DNA from: Capsicum annuum
Taxonomy: Eukaryota > Streptophyta > Magnoliopsida > Solanales > Solanaceae
NCBI RefSeq assembly: GCF_002878395.1
Contig: NC_061118.1
Coordinates: 125,634,829-125,698,828, forward strand
Reading direction: 5' to 3'
Length of the DNA: 64,000 nt
Part shown: positions 10,561-21,630 of the stretch, one piece after another
Numbering within the stretch: the stretch's first letter is position 1
How the letters are laid out: the number at the start of each line of letters is the position of its first letter
The notes under the pieces: generated by a model
Databases searched by the model: none
Told to the model about the DNA's origin: nothing
Seen by the model: only the letters and a program-made list of their open reading frames with translations
Program-made: the position numbers and the translations under genes

Positions 10561-11690
10561 AGACTTTTAAAGGGATGACCCTGATAAAAACAAATATTGT
10601 AATTCTACCATTCCTTGTATCTATAAAGGGAGAGATAGAAACTCGTAGAAGATAGACTACATTTCTATGAATATCTCTTTCTTATAAAATGCTAGGTATC
10701 TTCTATATGAGTGAGTGAGAAACACTTTTTCCATAAGTAAAAAGTAACAAATAGCTTGTGTAAGAGTATAAGGAAGATCTGATTAAAGATTTTTCCTATG
10801 TTGTAATATCTTCATGAGGTAAAAAGTTTATTTTATATATATTTTGTCATTTTTATATGTTGGTGATAAATGAAGGTTGCGATCTTCAGCCTCGACGAAG
10901 GAAGGACGGCACAGTAGCCTGAGACAGTGAGTCACAATAGGCTAAACAGTTCTTCATAGTTGGAAGAAAAAATACTGCGGTGTTGATACAACCAATATAG
11001 AAAGAATGTCGAAAGGTATATACCTAAACTCTATCATTTCAAGAAGATATTAACATAAGCAAAATTATCTTCATATCTACTTTATACACTCATACATATT
11101 ATATGTTACTAAGTACCTATAGGGAATATTAAATTATGAATTGTTCATACTTATCATCATGAGAGTAGTACAACCACAACTAAAGAAACTTAGAAGAAGG
11201 TTTTGAGAATCCAAAACAATTATAGAAACTCTTAACAAAGCTATAACAAAGTTACGAAAATACAATCAAAAAATTTATCGCTTAAAAAATACTTCAAATA
11301 ATTCTGAAATCAATAGATTAAAAATAAAATTATTTGATGCTCTGGACAGAGTTAATGATCTAAAATACACATAGGTTTATCAGTGTCAAAGTTACAAGGT
11401 TTTGATAAAGAAATTTGTTCTTTATATTGCCTAATGAGTAATTTTATACAATTTTCTTAGATGAAAAAACTTTAATCACTATTTTAAAGGTGATAAAATT
11501 AAATAAAGATTTACAAAAAAAAATTTGGAAAAATTATAGATCATCTTGTCCAAGAACAATGGTCTATTCATGACTATTCATATGTGGATAGTGATGATGA
11601 TTCATGCTATTAGTATGATGATGGTTATTTCACTGATTATGTGAATAAAAATTCCATTTGCACACACTATTTTCGAACAGCCTCATCTTA
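10561..11690 (+). promoter_or_regulatory. EPRV intergenic region: promoter and RNA leader
   Basis: No coding frame is seen. TATAAAGG at 10622-10629 lies about 60 bases past the last gene and fits the pregenomic RNA promoter. The rest is the long leader that normally runs to the primer-binding site. In this locus the promoter points right, out of the virus and into Helitron H2, so it cannot drive the viral genes that lie upstream of it. Confidence 0.6.
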
Positions 11691-11808
11691 TATATATATA
11701 ATAGAGTAAGGTAATATAGATTTTGGTATCCTCACATTGAAATTTATGGTATAAAATCTTGCATGTGGCATTGTTTTGTCATAATTCTCCTCTTAAGATT
11801 TTCCCCAT

Positions 11809-11975
11809 AATCTTGCTGATGAAAAGCTTGCTGCCAATTGGATTATGGGAGATATTGCTGCATATATGAAAAATAAAAAAATGACTATCAATGATATTAA
11901 ACTTACCCCTCAAGAGCTGGGGGGCTCATAGCTTCCATTAAAGACGGGACTATCAGTGGAAAGATTAGGAAGGAG
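11809..11975 (+). pseudogene. gatB: Captured exon fragment of GatB (Glu-tRNA(Gln) amidotransferase subunit B)
   Basis: Translation gives [14 protein letters not shown], then LTPQEL, and after a one-base frameshift IKDGTISGKI. These are the conserved C-terminal tail-domain blocks of plant organellar GatB, which works with GatA and GatC to convert Glu-tRNA(Gln) to Gln-tRNA(Gln) in plastids and mitochondria. The frameshift is in the G run 11919-11924 (six G where seven keep the frame) and creates a TAG. The exon ends AAGGAG and is followed by GTAAT, a plausible donor site, so genomic DNA with an intron was captured. It lies inside Helitron H2. Only about 55 codons are present, so it is non-functional. 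Recognition is from memory of the family. Confidence 0.75.
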
Positions 11976-12566
11976 GTAATTACACTTCGGGTGCAGATAT
12001 AGTATCCAAATTAGTTGTGATTAAAAATCACATTTAATATTTTTCCTATACATGTTCAAGTGGATTTTTGATTTTGCTTATCTTCTCCAGCATTTAGAAT
12101 ATTTTTGTGTGTGTTGAGGTTGAGGTTGGGGTTTGTCCAGTCACAAGTTACCTGCCTATTAGTTTCTCAATTTCGTATCAATTCTCTTCTTTCTTGAATT
12201 CATCAGTGGAATTTTGTTGAATAGTTGAATTTTTTACTCAGAGTTACCTCATCAACACCTTTGCGTATGTGAATTTATGATTTTTCCACTTGAATGCAAT
12301 ATTTGGACTACTTGTTCTTTCTGTTTTGATGATCTTCGCATCTGTTAAACTAGAAAGAAGAGTTAGTTGCAGGGCATCTAATAAATTTTCAGGTACCAAA
12401 TCTAAATATACTAATTTCTTCTCATTATTTGTAATTGTGCTTTACTCAAAAGATTAGATTGTTTCTAGATTTTCTACACATTTGTGGTTATGATTGAATT
12501 TCATTATAAGTGACCTAATTATATAACTAAGCCAGGTTCTATTAAGAATAGGTTATTTATACCCCT

Positions 12567-12655
12567 ATAAGATAGGAGCAAGGTCGGAGTATATTCTTAC
12601 CTTTTCTAAATCAACTTTATGGGATTACACTGAATATGCTATTGTTGTTGTAATT
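12567..12655 (+). mobile_element. Decayed SINE 3' part (SolS/TS-like)
   Basis: GCAAGGTCGGAGTATATTC, then TATGGGATTACACTGAATATG and GTTGTTGTA match the right half and tail of the SINE that is clearer, in reverse, at 43293-43475. It is heavily mutated and 5' truncated. Confidence 0.55.
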
Positions 12656-14157
12656 ATGAAAATATTCTTATACGTATATCAATGTGCATTGAATGCCATC
12701 TTTTAAGATTTGTATCTCTCTGTATGCTTTTCTTTTATATTTCCTTCATGTGTTATCTTTCTGTCAATTTGATTAGGTTTGAAAGAGAATGGACTTGATA
12801 AAGAAACACTGGGCGTGAGTAATAGCAAAATATGACACAAATTCTTTCCTGTTAGTACTAAATCACTTTACTACAAACTTTCCTTACCGTTTGTGTTTGT
12901 TTCACTGATTTGGTGATTTTAAAATGCTTCTAGTATTTACGCGATACTTGTTCATTTGAGTTGCATTATGTCTTATAGTTGTTGATTACTATATGACAAT
13001 TTAGATATCATCCACTCTTATGGGTATTGCAGGGTGTTAGTCACTTTAAAAAATCTAGATATACTCTTATCGAGATGAGATTCTCATTATGTGATCTTTT
13101 ATCATTGCTATTAACTCAACCTACAACGTGTTTTCTTAGATGGAAATACATTAACTGTGAAATAAGAGACTTTAGCATAGGTAAACAATTAGTAGAACCA
13201 TGTAAACAGAGTTTCATGGTGTTGTTATGAGATTTCTTTTCGTTTGATATATAATTTTCTCTAATGACTCTGATTTTGACCTTTTCTAATTGTCGAAAAC
13301 AATCGGGTGTTTCTCTTAGCTTTTCTGATTGCTTTGATTTGCAAGTACCTAGAATAACTAAGTTGTTAGATGCATTAGAAAATATGAATGTGATTTCAGT
13401 TATAACATTTATATTCAAGTTATTGACATGAAAAGTTGTCAGACCCCATTAATGTGGTTGTTGCGTGGCTGTTGTGTGCAACATTGCTTTGGTTATTTGG
13501 TACTTTTGAAGAAACATTACTAATAAAAGGTTAAAAGGATTTTTCCGTTGAAATATGAACTTTTTTTTTTACCGGACAACATGTTTGATTAAGGAGGCAA
13601 TAAAATGACATGCGCTTTTGTACTTTCATTGGATTAATATATATTTTATTTATGCTAGACTTTTACAATAGCTTGCGGGAAACTCTCGATTTATGAAGCT
13701 TCGAGGAGATAATGCAGTAGCGGTGAGACCATAAGGTTGTAACAACTGATGGTCGATATGAAGATGTTTGAAAAAAAATGTCCTATGTTATTTCTTGGCA
13801 GCCTGTTAGTATGGGCATTACCGGAACCAGCAATGGTGTCTAGAAATGGAGAAATCAAGGAAAATGCTACAAGTTACCATGGAATAAATAAAATGAAATA
13901 GATGGATTACTATTTATATATTCAAGTTCAAATTGTTTGTTATTAAATGCACATAGTTTTATCTCTTCTAGATCTAAACTAACAATTTGAAATTACTTTC
14001 GAGTCTATATAATGTATCTTTTCATGTTTGTTATCTATCAATTTTGAACTATACATCATTAATGTGCTTATGAGATAGTAATAGAAAATCATAAAAATCA
14101 ATTGTCTTTTTACCCAAAGTGTTGGGCCCGTGCACAACACGGGCATCAGTCATCTAG

Positions 14158-17100
14158 TGTATATAAGAGAGAAAAAAAGGCTTTGGTATCCTCACATTGA
14201 AATTTATGGTATAAAAATCTTGCATGTGGCATTTTTTTGTCATAATTCTCCTCTTAAGATTTTTCACATGAATCTTTGTAATTGGTTGAATTTCTTTTTT
14301 GTTTTATTAAATTATTTTCTTCTTCATCTTAAAATATTTGTCACATTTCACTTTTGAGGATCAAATTACATGAACTTTAATCAATGTTTTTAAGAAAAAA
14401 ATATTATTACGTTGATATAATCATTGTAGTTTATGATATTTGTTTTTCATATAGTTTCGAATATCTAATTGCTAATTTTATTGAATTAAATAACACAATT
14501 TAGCTCTAAAGTAAGTCAAATTGTCTTTTGAAAAATAAAATGATAGAACTTGAACAACTTTTGAAAAAAATTGTTTAACACTATAGCATAGAGAATATTT
14601 AGATTTTGGTAGTCCTCGCTAAGGCTTTTTTGATATTTTAATTTTTTGGTAAAATGAAATTACTACAAATGCTTTTGAAGAGAATTGTTTAACACTATAG
14701 CATAGAGAATAGTTAGATTTTGGTAGTCCTCGCTAAGGCTTTTTTGATATTTCAATTTTTTGATAAAATGAAATTACTACAAATGATAATTAATAGTGTT
14801 TTTATAACATATTTTCATTTTCGTCTTTATTCATTTTGTTAAGACCGATCCACTTGGATTTTTATAATTGATTTCTTCTTGCTACATGTTAGATTACCAT
14901 TTAATTAAAACTCGTTTCATTTTGAATCAACAATATTTAAGCTAACTTTTCCTACAAAATTAAAGTTTTCAATGATTTCAACTACATACTCATTGTTCTT
15001 TTTGATATTATAGGATAATGAATAATATCTTGTATTTATTGTTTCTCGTAGTGGACAGAATATAAAACAATAATTAAAATGTGATGGATAGGTTAAGGTT
15101 ACTCTTATTATAGTATAAGCTTGAAAGCATTGACTTTTTTTAGATAATTCTATAAGATGAAAAAAATGTAATTAGCAAAATGATTGCCACTAAAACTATG
15201 GGGGAAATTAAAACTCAATAATAACAAAATAAATTTATTTTTAGCTATAACTAAGAAAATAAATACTCGCAAATTTTATAAAAATATTAATATATATTTT
15301 TTCATTTATGATCTTCATCGAAGTGAAATTATTAAATATTCTAAATTATGTCATTATATAAAATATCTAATTGCTTGTAGCTTTTTGATATATTCTAATT
15401 CTTTGATAATATTTTGTTCCTCATAAATAATATTTTTGTTAAAATTATCCAGTTATGTGATTAAAAATTCTAATAATTATGAAAACTTATCATCAAGACT
15501 TGTTTAACAGATCATTAGATATACTAATTATTAAATAAAAAATATATGATATAAATTTTTATTTTTATACTTTGCTCATGAAACTAGTATATTATTATAT
15601 TTAAAGGACAATCCAAGGACTTTGGTAGTCCTCACAAAATTTTTCAACTTAATTTTAATCTTTTCAATTAATTACTTTTATGTCATAATTTCATCTTTTA
15701 TAGTAATTTAATCAATTTTTTAATCCTATAATATTGTGACATTTGGTTGATATAGATGAAGTTACTTTGCTTCTTTCTTGCTATATAGACCTTTACACTT
15801 GGTGCATATGTCATAGTATGAGAAATATTATTAAAGTTTTTTCTTGTAATTTCAATTATTCAATTAACTATTTAAAAAAATAATTGGGAATAGGACAAGA
15901 ACAAATATTTATCAATAAAGTGGAGTTTAGGCAGTTAATCAATTGAACGATTCAAATTGTTTAACTAATCGATAAATCATTTTTATAATCTTCCATTATA
16001 ATATTTTGTTTCTCGTACTTATATATTATTTAATCAAGTCAATCATAAAATATAAATGTCAAATATCCTTTAATTATTTTATTTATTAAATTACTTGTAC
16101 TTCATTCTTTACAAAGTACAGGATCAAAAAGCTTTAATTTTTCCTTTTGCCACTCACAAGACCAAAAAGCTTTAATTTGACTATCTTTTGTTGTTGTTTT
16201 TAATAAAAAATAATCATATAATTAATTTTTGTAAATTAAAATAACCTTAAAAAATAATATTTTATATGAATTTTTCTTACAGCAGTTTAAGAAAAAAAAA
16301 TATTTTGACCGTGGAGACTATGGAGAACTTTTTTCTGTTGCATGAATAATTCATTACTTTTTTTCTTCTTTCTTAGTATTAGTCTTTAATAATTTGTTTT
16401 CCATAAGAAAGAGTGTTGTACAACTACCGTGGGGGTGAAGAAGAGGAAAAAAAAAAGGAGTTAAAATTAGTTATTGTATGAGGTTCTATTTTATTTCTAT
16501 CAAATCGAGTATGGTTCTAATGTATTTCTTAATTATCTTTTATAAATTGAATAATATTTTTTGTGGACAATTTTATCCATTGATTTTGAAAGTATCAAAC
16601 ATATTCCATATACAGAAAATTAAGATAATGATATGAATTAAGATTAAATTACTTTTAAATCTCTTTTCTGGTCAATTGAGAATCAATATTTTTAAGCATC
16701 AACCATATAGAGAGAATCAATTGATTCTCGATGTTCATTTTAGCGAGTATAATATTTTTATTAATTTGGTATAAAATTACGCTTAAAACACCACCTTTAA
16801 CTAACATGAATTCTTGTCATGTGAAATTATAAATAAAACCATATATTTTTTTATCACACACAAGAAGACTTAAGTAAAATAATTGATCCACTTGGTGACT
16901 TTCATCTTCATCTTCTGATCGCAAAGATGAACGTGAATTGAGAAATTTGAAAAGAAATTAATTATATGCTCATAAAATAGTTGACTAATATTTTTTTTCA
17001 ATTTTTATGATCATTGCAAGGTATAATTATTTACTACTAATAATAAGACGGATTAAGCAAGTAGCAGGTCGACGTTCTTGCTTGTGTTGCTGCTTTAGCT

Positions 17101-18118
17101 GCTTCAATCATGATTTTACTATATCATCCCTAATTAATTAAAATAGACATAAAATAATAAATTATTTTTTGATGTTTATATAAGTCATTTAAATATTTAA
17201 AAAAATTAATAATATTTAACAAAAATTATAAAATAGACATAAAATGATAAATTATTTTTTGATATTTTAAATTAACTTGACATCTTATAAATAACCACTT
17301 AAAATATAAATTATTTTTTGATGTTTTAAATTGACCTAATGTCTTATATGGGACCATTTTAAAAAAAAAATTCACAAGTATTTATTGTAATAATTTTACT
17401 ATGTCACTTCTAATTAGTAGAACAAAAGAAAAAATATTATAAATCACAGTAATTAATAAAAATATTTTAAAACTATAATTGACTATCAATGCCACAAAAG
17501 TTTTAACAACTTAAAATATTGTTATACAAATTTCATCAATCTAGATATAATAATATATGCCTAACTTAAAATTTATCAACCTGTAGTTTAGCAGCGGAAG
17601 CAGGCAGGAGGTCGACATGCCTGTTTCAGTTGCTTCAATTGTGATTTTACTGTATTACTCCTAATTCATTATTATAAGTCATTTACATATTAAAATATTT
17701 TAAAAAATAATAAAACATTGAAAATAGACATTTATGATATTACTATTTCAGCTGCTCCAATCGTGATTTTACTATACCACTTATAATTAATTATTATAAG
17801 TTATTTAAGTATTAACAAAATTAATAATATTTAATAAAAAAATATAAAATATACATGAAATAATAAATTCTTTTTTGATATTTTTATAAATCATTTAAGT
17901 ATTAAAAAATTAATAATATTTAATAAAAGAATAAAATAAACATAAACTAATAAATTATTTTTTTGATGTTTTGAATTAACTTGATGTCTTATACATGACC
18001 ACTTAAGAAATATAAATTATTTTTTGATATTTTAAATTAACTTGACGTCGTATATGAGACCATTTAAAAAAAAATCACAAGTATTTGTTATAATAATTTA
18101 CTATGTACTTCTAATTTT
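14158..18118. repeat. AT-rich repeat region without genes
   Basis: It starts right after the CTAG end of H2 with sequence like the H2 5' region (14180-14265 matches 11723-11800), so it is probably the start of a third Helitron whose 3' end I cannot place. The motif TTTGGTAGTCCTC recurs at about 14605, 14718 and 15622. From about 17040 it becomes related repeats around CTTCAATCGTGATTTTACTATATCAC that recur at 31700-32600. No coding frame looks real. Confidence 0.6.
14559..14786 (+). repeat. Tandem duplication, 114-bp period
   Basis: TTTTGAARARAATTGTTTAA starts at 14559 and 14673. Both units run through TTTGGTAGTCCTCGCTAAGG to ATTACTACAAATG with few differences. Confidence 0.9.
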
Positions 18119-20600
18119 TCTATTATATAGAAGAGGTGTTTTCGACCACCTCCTCCAATTACCAAAAAACCCAATTACTTCCACACAATTACATATTATG
18201 CCCAATATATAATAATTTATTAATTTATCATAATGATTTAAATATTTAATATATTTTATTAATTTATATTAATTAACTATAACTACATATTGAAAGTAAT
18301 TTTTTTTTTATTTAATTGTCTCTCCTGTTCAAAATTAATTTATTTCCACAAATCACAATAATTAATAACTTAAAATATTTAAAAGGCATATAGAAATTTT
18401 ATTGACTCTTATAAAAAAACCCCCTCTACTTCCACTTAATTACATACCATACCCCAATATTTAATAATTTTATTGTTTCATCATAATGATTTAAATATTT
18501 AATATATTCTATTAATTTATATTAATTAACTATAACTACATATTGGAAGTACAATTTTATTTATTTATTTAATTGATTATCATGTTCAAAATTAATTTGT
18601 TGCCACAAATCACGATAATTAATAACTTAAAATATTTAAAAGACATATAGAAATTTTATTGACTCTCATTATTTTAGCAATGCCACATAAATTGAGATAA
18701 AAGAAAAAGTACTGCAAATCATAATAATTAACAACTTAAAATATTTAAAAGATATATAAAATTTTAGTTGAGTTTCAAAATTGTACCGAAACCACATAAA
18801 TTGGGACACAATGAGTAAATATATTATTTGATAGTTACATGAAAATGATTATAAATCACAATAATTAACAAGTTAAAATACTTTTTTAAAAATAGATAAA
18901 GGTTCTATTCAACTCTCAAAATTTTATCGGTGTAGCATAAATCATGACAAAATAAAAAATTATCTTAATTAATTGCAACTAAATATTTAAAGTAAAATAA
19001 TTTTATTATTTTCATTTTAATATTTTTATTTATTTATTTTGTAAATTTAAATTCTAAAATTAATTTTTTTCTTATATAGAAATACTAATATTTAAACTTA
19101 ACTTTAAATTTTTGAAAGTACAAAATTAATAAATTTAATTTAATAAAATAAATTTCTAATGAATATTCTCTTAGAATTTGTGTTGGATCAATATGTATCA
19201 AGATACAAAGAAATAAAGAAAAATATATAGTAAAATTTTATTATTGTGAAAGATAAATATAATGCACTATCCAATAATGTGTAATAATATTAATATACTA
19301 TTCCGGTGAATTATCGATGATTACTATTGAATATGATAAAATTATATTAATTTTTATAGTAATAACATAATCAACCACTCTTAATTAATTATTATGAGTC
19401 ATCTAGGTATTAAGAAAAAATAATATTTAATGAAAAATAAAATAGACATATAAAATACGAAATTAACTTTAATGTTTAAATTAAATTTTCATCTTTCGAA
19501 CGATGATTTTACTATATCACTCCTTATTATAAGTCATTTATGTATTAGAAAAATAAGAATGACAAAATGACATGTCAACATAACATATTTGATTGACTAT
19601 CAAAATTATATTAGTGCCACATGAATTGGGACGGAATAGAAAAAGATATAAAACAACATATATTATTTGGAAAGAAAAGGGTCCGCTCTTATAGAAGAGC
19701 TACAGAAGCGGATGCGGATTTAGTCCAAGCTAAGTTCATAGATATTTGAAATAAAAATTATTGCAAATAACAATAATTAACAAAAAAAAAATATAAAAAC
19801 TGACTGATTTCTGCTTCATCTGCTTCAATCGTGATTTTAATGTACAGTGATATTTAAAGAGGGTAAAATGGCATAATGAGATTTAAAGAGGATAAAATGT
19901 ATGTAGTAAAGTGTGAGAAGATAAAGCATAAGTAAATTTTATTACTATATTTTAAATAAATTAAAAAAAAGAAGTATAAAAATTATTTGCAAAAGATTTT
20001 TACAAACTAATTTAAATATAAATAAAGTAAATTTAGGTACAAAAAAGTGTATCTATCACAAATTTGCTACCAAACACTTCGCATTTTCTTAACATTAGCA
20101 AATTTTCTATCAAATATGCATAGCCATCTTTCTCAACTTTTTACAGCTCCTCAATATTAATTAACAATTTCTTTGCTTTAAAAATAAAATAAAGAAAAGA
20201 AAATCTCAACTCTTCCTTCTTTATTAAGAAACAACACTCTTTTCCTGTGTTAAAAATAATAATTAAACAAAACAATAGCGAATCTAAGGTGTGTATTCTC
20301 TTTATCGGGTAAGTTTACATGATTCTTAATCTCTGCGATATTGAAAATCAATAATCTGCTGGATATTTGATTTAAGCCATTTCATTAGATTTAGCCTCTT
20401 CTTTCTTTAAATTTTTTATCTCAAAGTTCAACAAGAAGGTTAAAAAAAAGGTTTCAATTGTGATCCCCTCAGCTCAATCATACTAATGAAAATATTCTAC
20501 TGCTCAAACTTTCTACTCCAAGAAAAATCCTAAAACTTAAAATTTGCAATCAACATGTTCTACTGTTGGGCCCGTACTGACATGGGTCTTGCACTTCTAG
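18119..20600 (+). mobile_element. Helitron H4 (non-autonomous)
   Basis: The 5' end is TCTATTATATAGAAGAGGTG at 18119. The 3' end has a degenerate hairpin (GCCCGTA/CATGGGT, 20570-20588) and CTAG at 20597-20600. A fold-back motif (GAGGTG/CACCTC) lies just inside the 5' end at 18132-18152. An internal partial duplication relates 18170-18405 to 18410-18660. No coding. The sequence before 18119 and after 24068 joins into one repeat also present uninterrupted near 17400, so the insertion borders are well supported. Confidence 0.8.
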
Positions 20601-20612
20601 TCTATTATATAG

Positions 20613-20636
20613 AAGAGGTGGTTTCGACCACCTCTT
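20613..20636. repeat. Perfect hairpin near the Helitron H5 5' end
   Basis: Arms AAGAGGTGGT and its complement close a TTCG loop. Versions occur at 18132-18152, 21635-21654 and 21881-21904, always followed by ATGCAATTA or CCAATTA and an ACTCCCACTTAATTACAT-like stretch. Confidence 0.85.
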
Positions 20637-21369
20637 ATGCAATTATCAAAAAGCTCATTTACTCCCACTTAATTACATACCATATCCCAATATATAATAA
20701 TTTTATTGTTTTATCATAATGGTTTAAATATTTAATATATTCTATTAATTTATATTAATTAACTATAACTAAATATTGGAAGTAAATTTTTTTATTTATT
20801 TAATAGACTATCATGTTCAAAACTAATTTGTTACCACAAATCACAATAATTAATAACTTAAAATATTTAAAAGACATATAAAAATTTTATTGACTCTCAT
20901 TATTTTAGCAATACCACATAAATTGAGATAAAAGAAAAAGTACTGCAAATCATAATAATTAACAGCTTAAAATATTTAAAAGATATATAAAAATTCTAGT
21001 TGACTCTCAAAATTGTATTGAAGCCACATAAATTGGAACACAAGGAGTAAATATATTATTTGATAATTACACAAAAAATTTATAAATCATAATACTAACA
21101 AGTTAAAATACTTTTTTAAAAATTGGTAAAAGTTCTATTCAACTCTCAAAATTTTATCGATGCGGCATAAATCATGACAAAATAAAAAATTATCTTAATT
21201 AATTGCAACTAAATATTTAAAGTAAATCAATTTTATTATTTTAATTGACTTTTATTGATAAAGCCAAAAATATAATATTTGTATTAAAAAAAAAGTAGAG
21301 TTGGAGAAACTTCATTTTCATAAACGAAAAAGCGGAAGGTATTTTTTTAAGATATTTTTACTTTTGATT

Positions 21370-21630
21370 TTTTATATCTATATCTATATCTATATCTATA
21401 TCTATATCTATATCTATATCTATAATCTATAATATATTAAAGGGAAAAGGACATGGGATGACCATTTAAAAAAAATGGGCCCATATTTGAAAAGGTGGAC
21501 ATGCTGTAACCAGTCGGCTAAATTAATTTTCCTTTTTAGCCATATGGCCCAATTGGGCACATGCAGTCTCTATACTCAATTGATACACTTTTATACTCAA
21601 TTGATACACTTTATATTATATTGATACACT
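21370..21630 (+). mobile_element. 5' end fragment of another Helitron, with (TATATC)n
   Basis: A hexanucleotide run of TATATC (21370-21421) leads into CTATAATATATTAAAGGG, the same type of 5' end as at the window start. Only about 200 bases follow before H5 sequence resumes. Three copies of ATTGATACACTTTT lie at 21575-21632. The fragment has no 3' end. Confidence 0.55.

Larger units (their letters stand above)
3714..11690 (+). mobile_element. Endogenous pararetrovirus, genome-length copy (Caulimoviridae, solendovirus-like)
   Basis: The order is: 120 bases of genome 3' end (3714-3833), tRNA-Met primer-binding site (3834), a small ORF1, a coat-protein-like ORF with zinc knuckle, a polyprotein (movement protein, aspartic protease, reverse transcriptase, RNase H), a transactivator-like ORF, then promoter and leader. 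It stops at 11690, just before where the next primer-binding site would fall. From 3834 to 11690 is about 7.86 kb, close to one genome of tobacco vein clearing virus-like solendoviruses. Gene borders use overlapping stop/start codons (4720-4723; 9105-9112). All genes carry frameshifts or stops, so this copy cannot encode the set of viral proteins. Genus is inferred from gene order and gene size. Confidence 0.9.
11703..14157 (+). mobile_element. Helitron H2 with captured host exon
   Basis: The 3' end has the hairpin GCCCGTG/CACGGGC with loop CACAA (14126-14144), then CTAG at 14154-14157, followed by T. The 5' end is taken as the TA tract after H1 (1191), split by the EPRV. A conserved stretch, TTTGGTATCCTCACATTG, at about 11723 recurs just inside the next element at 14180. 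No Rep/helicase is seen, so it is non-autonomous. The interior from 11976 to 14120 has no gene I can name; it holds intron-like AT-rich sequence and a decayed SINE. Confidence 0.75.

Noticed and set aside
13027..14100. Possible further captured exons in Helitron H2 (for example around 12780 and 13670-13730)
   Set aside because: Short runs look exon-like (MKLRGDNAVAVRP) but I could not assign a gene and no splice pattern is convincing.
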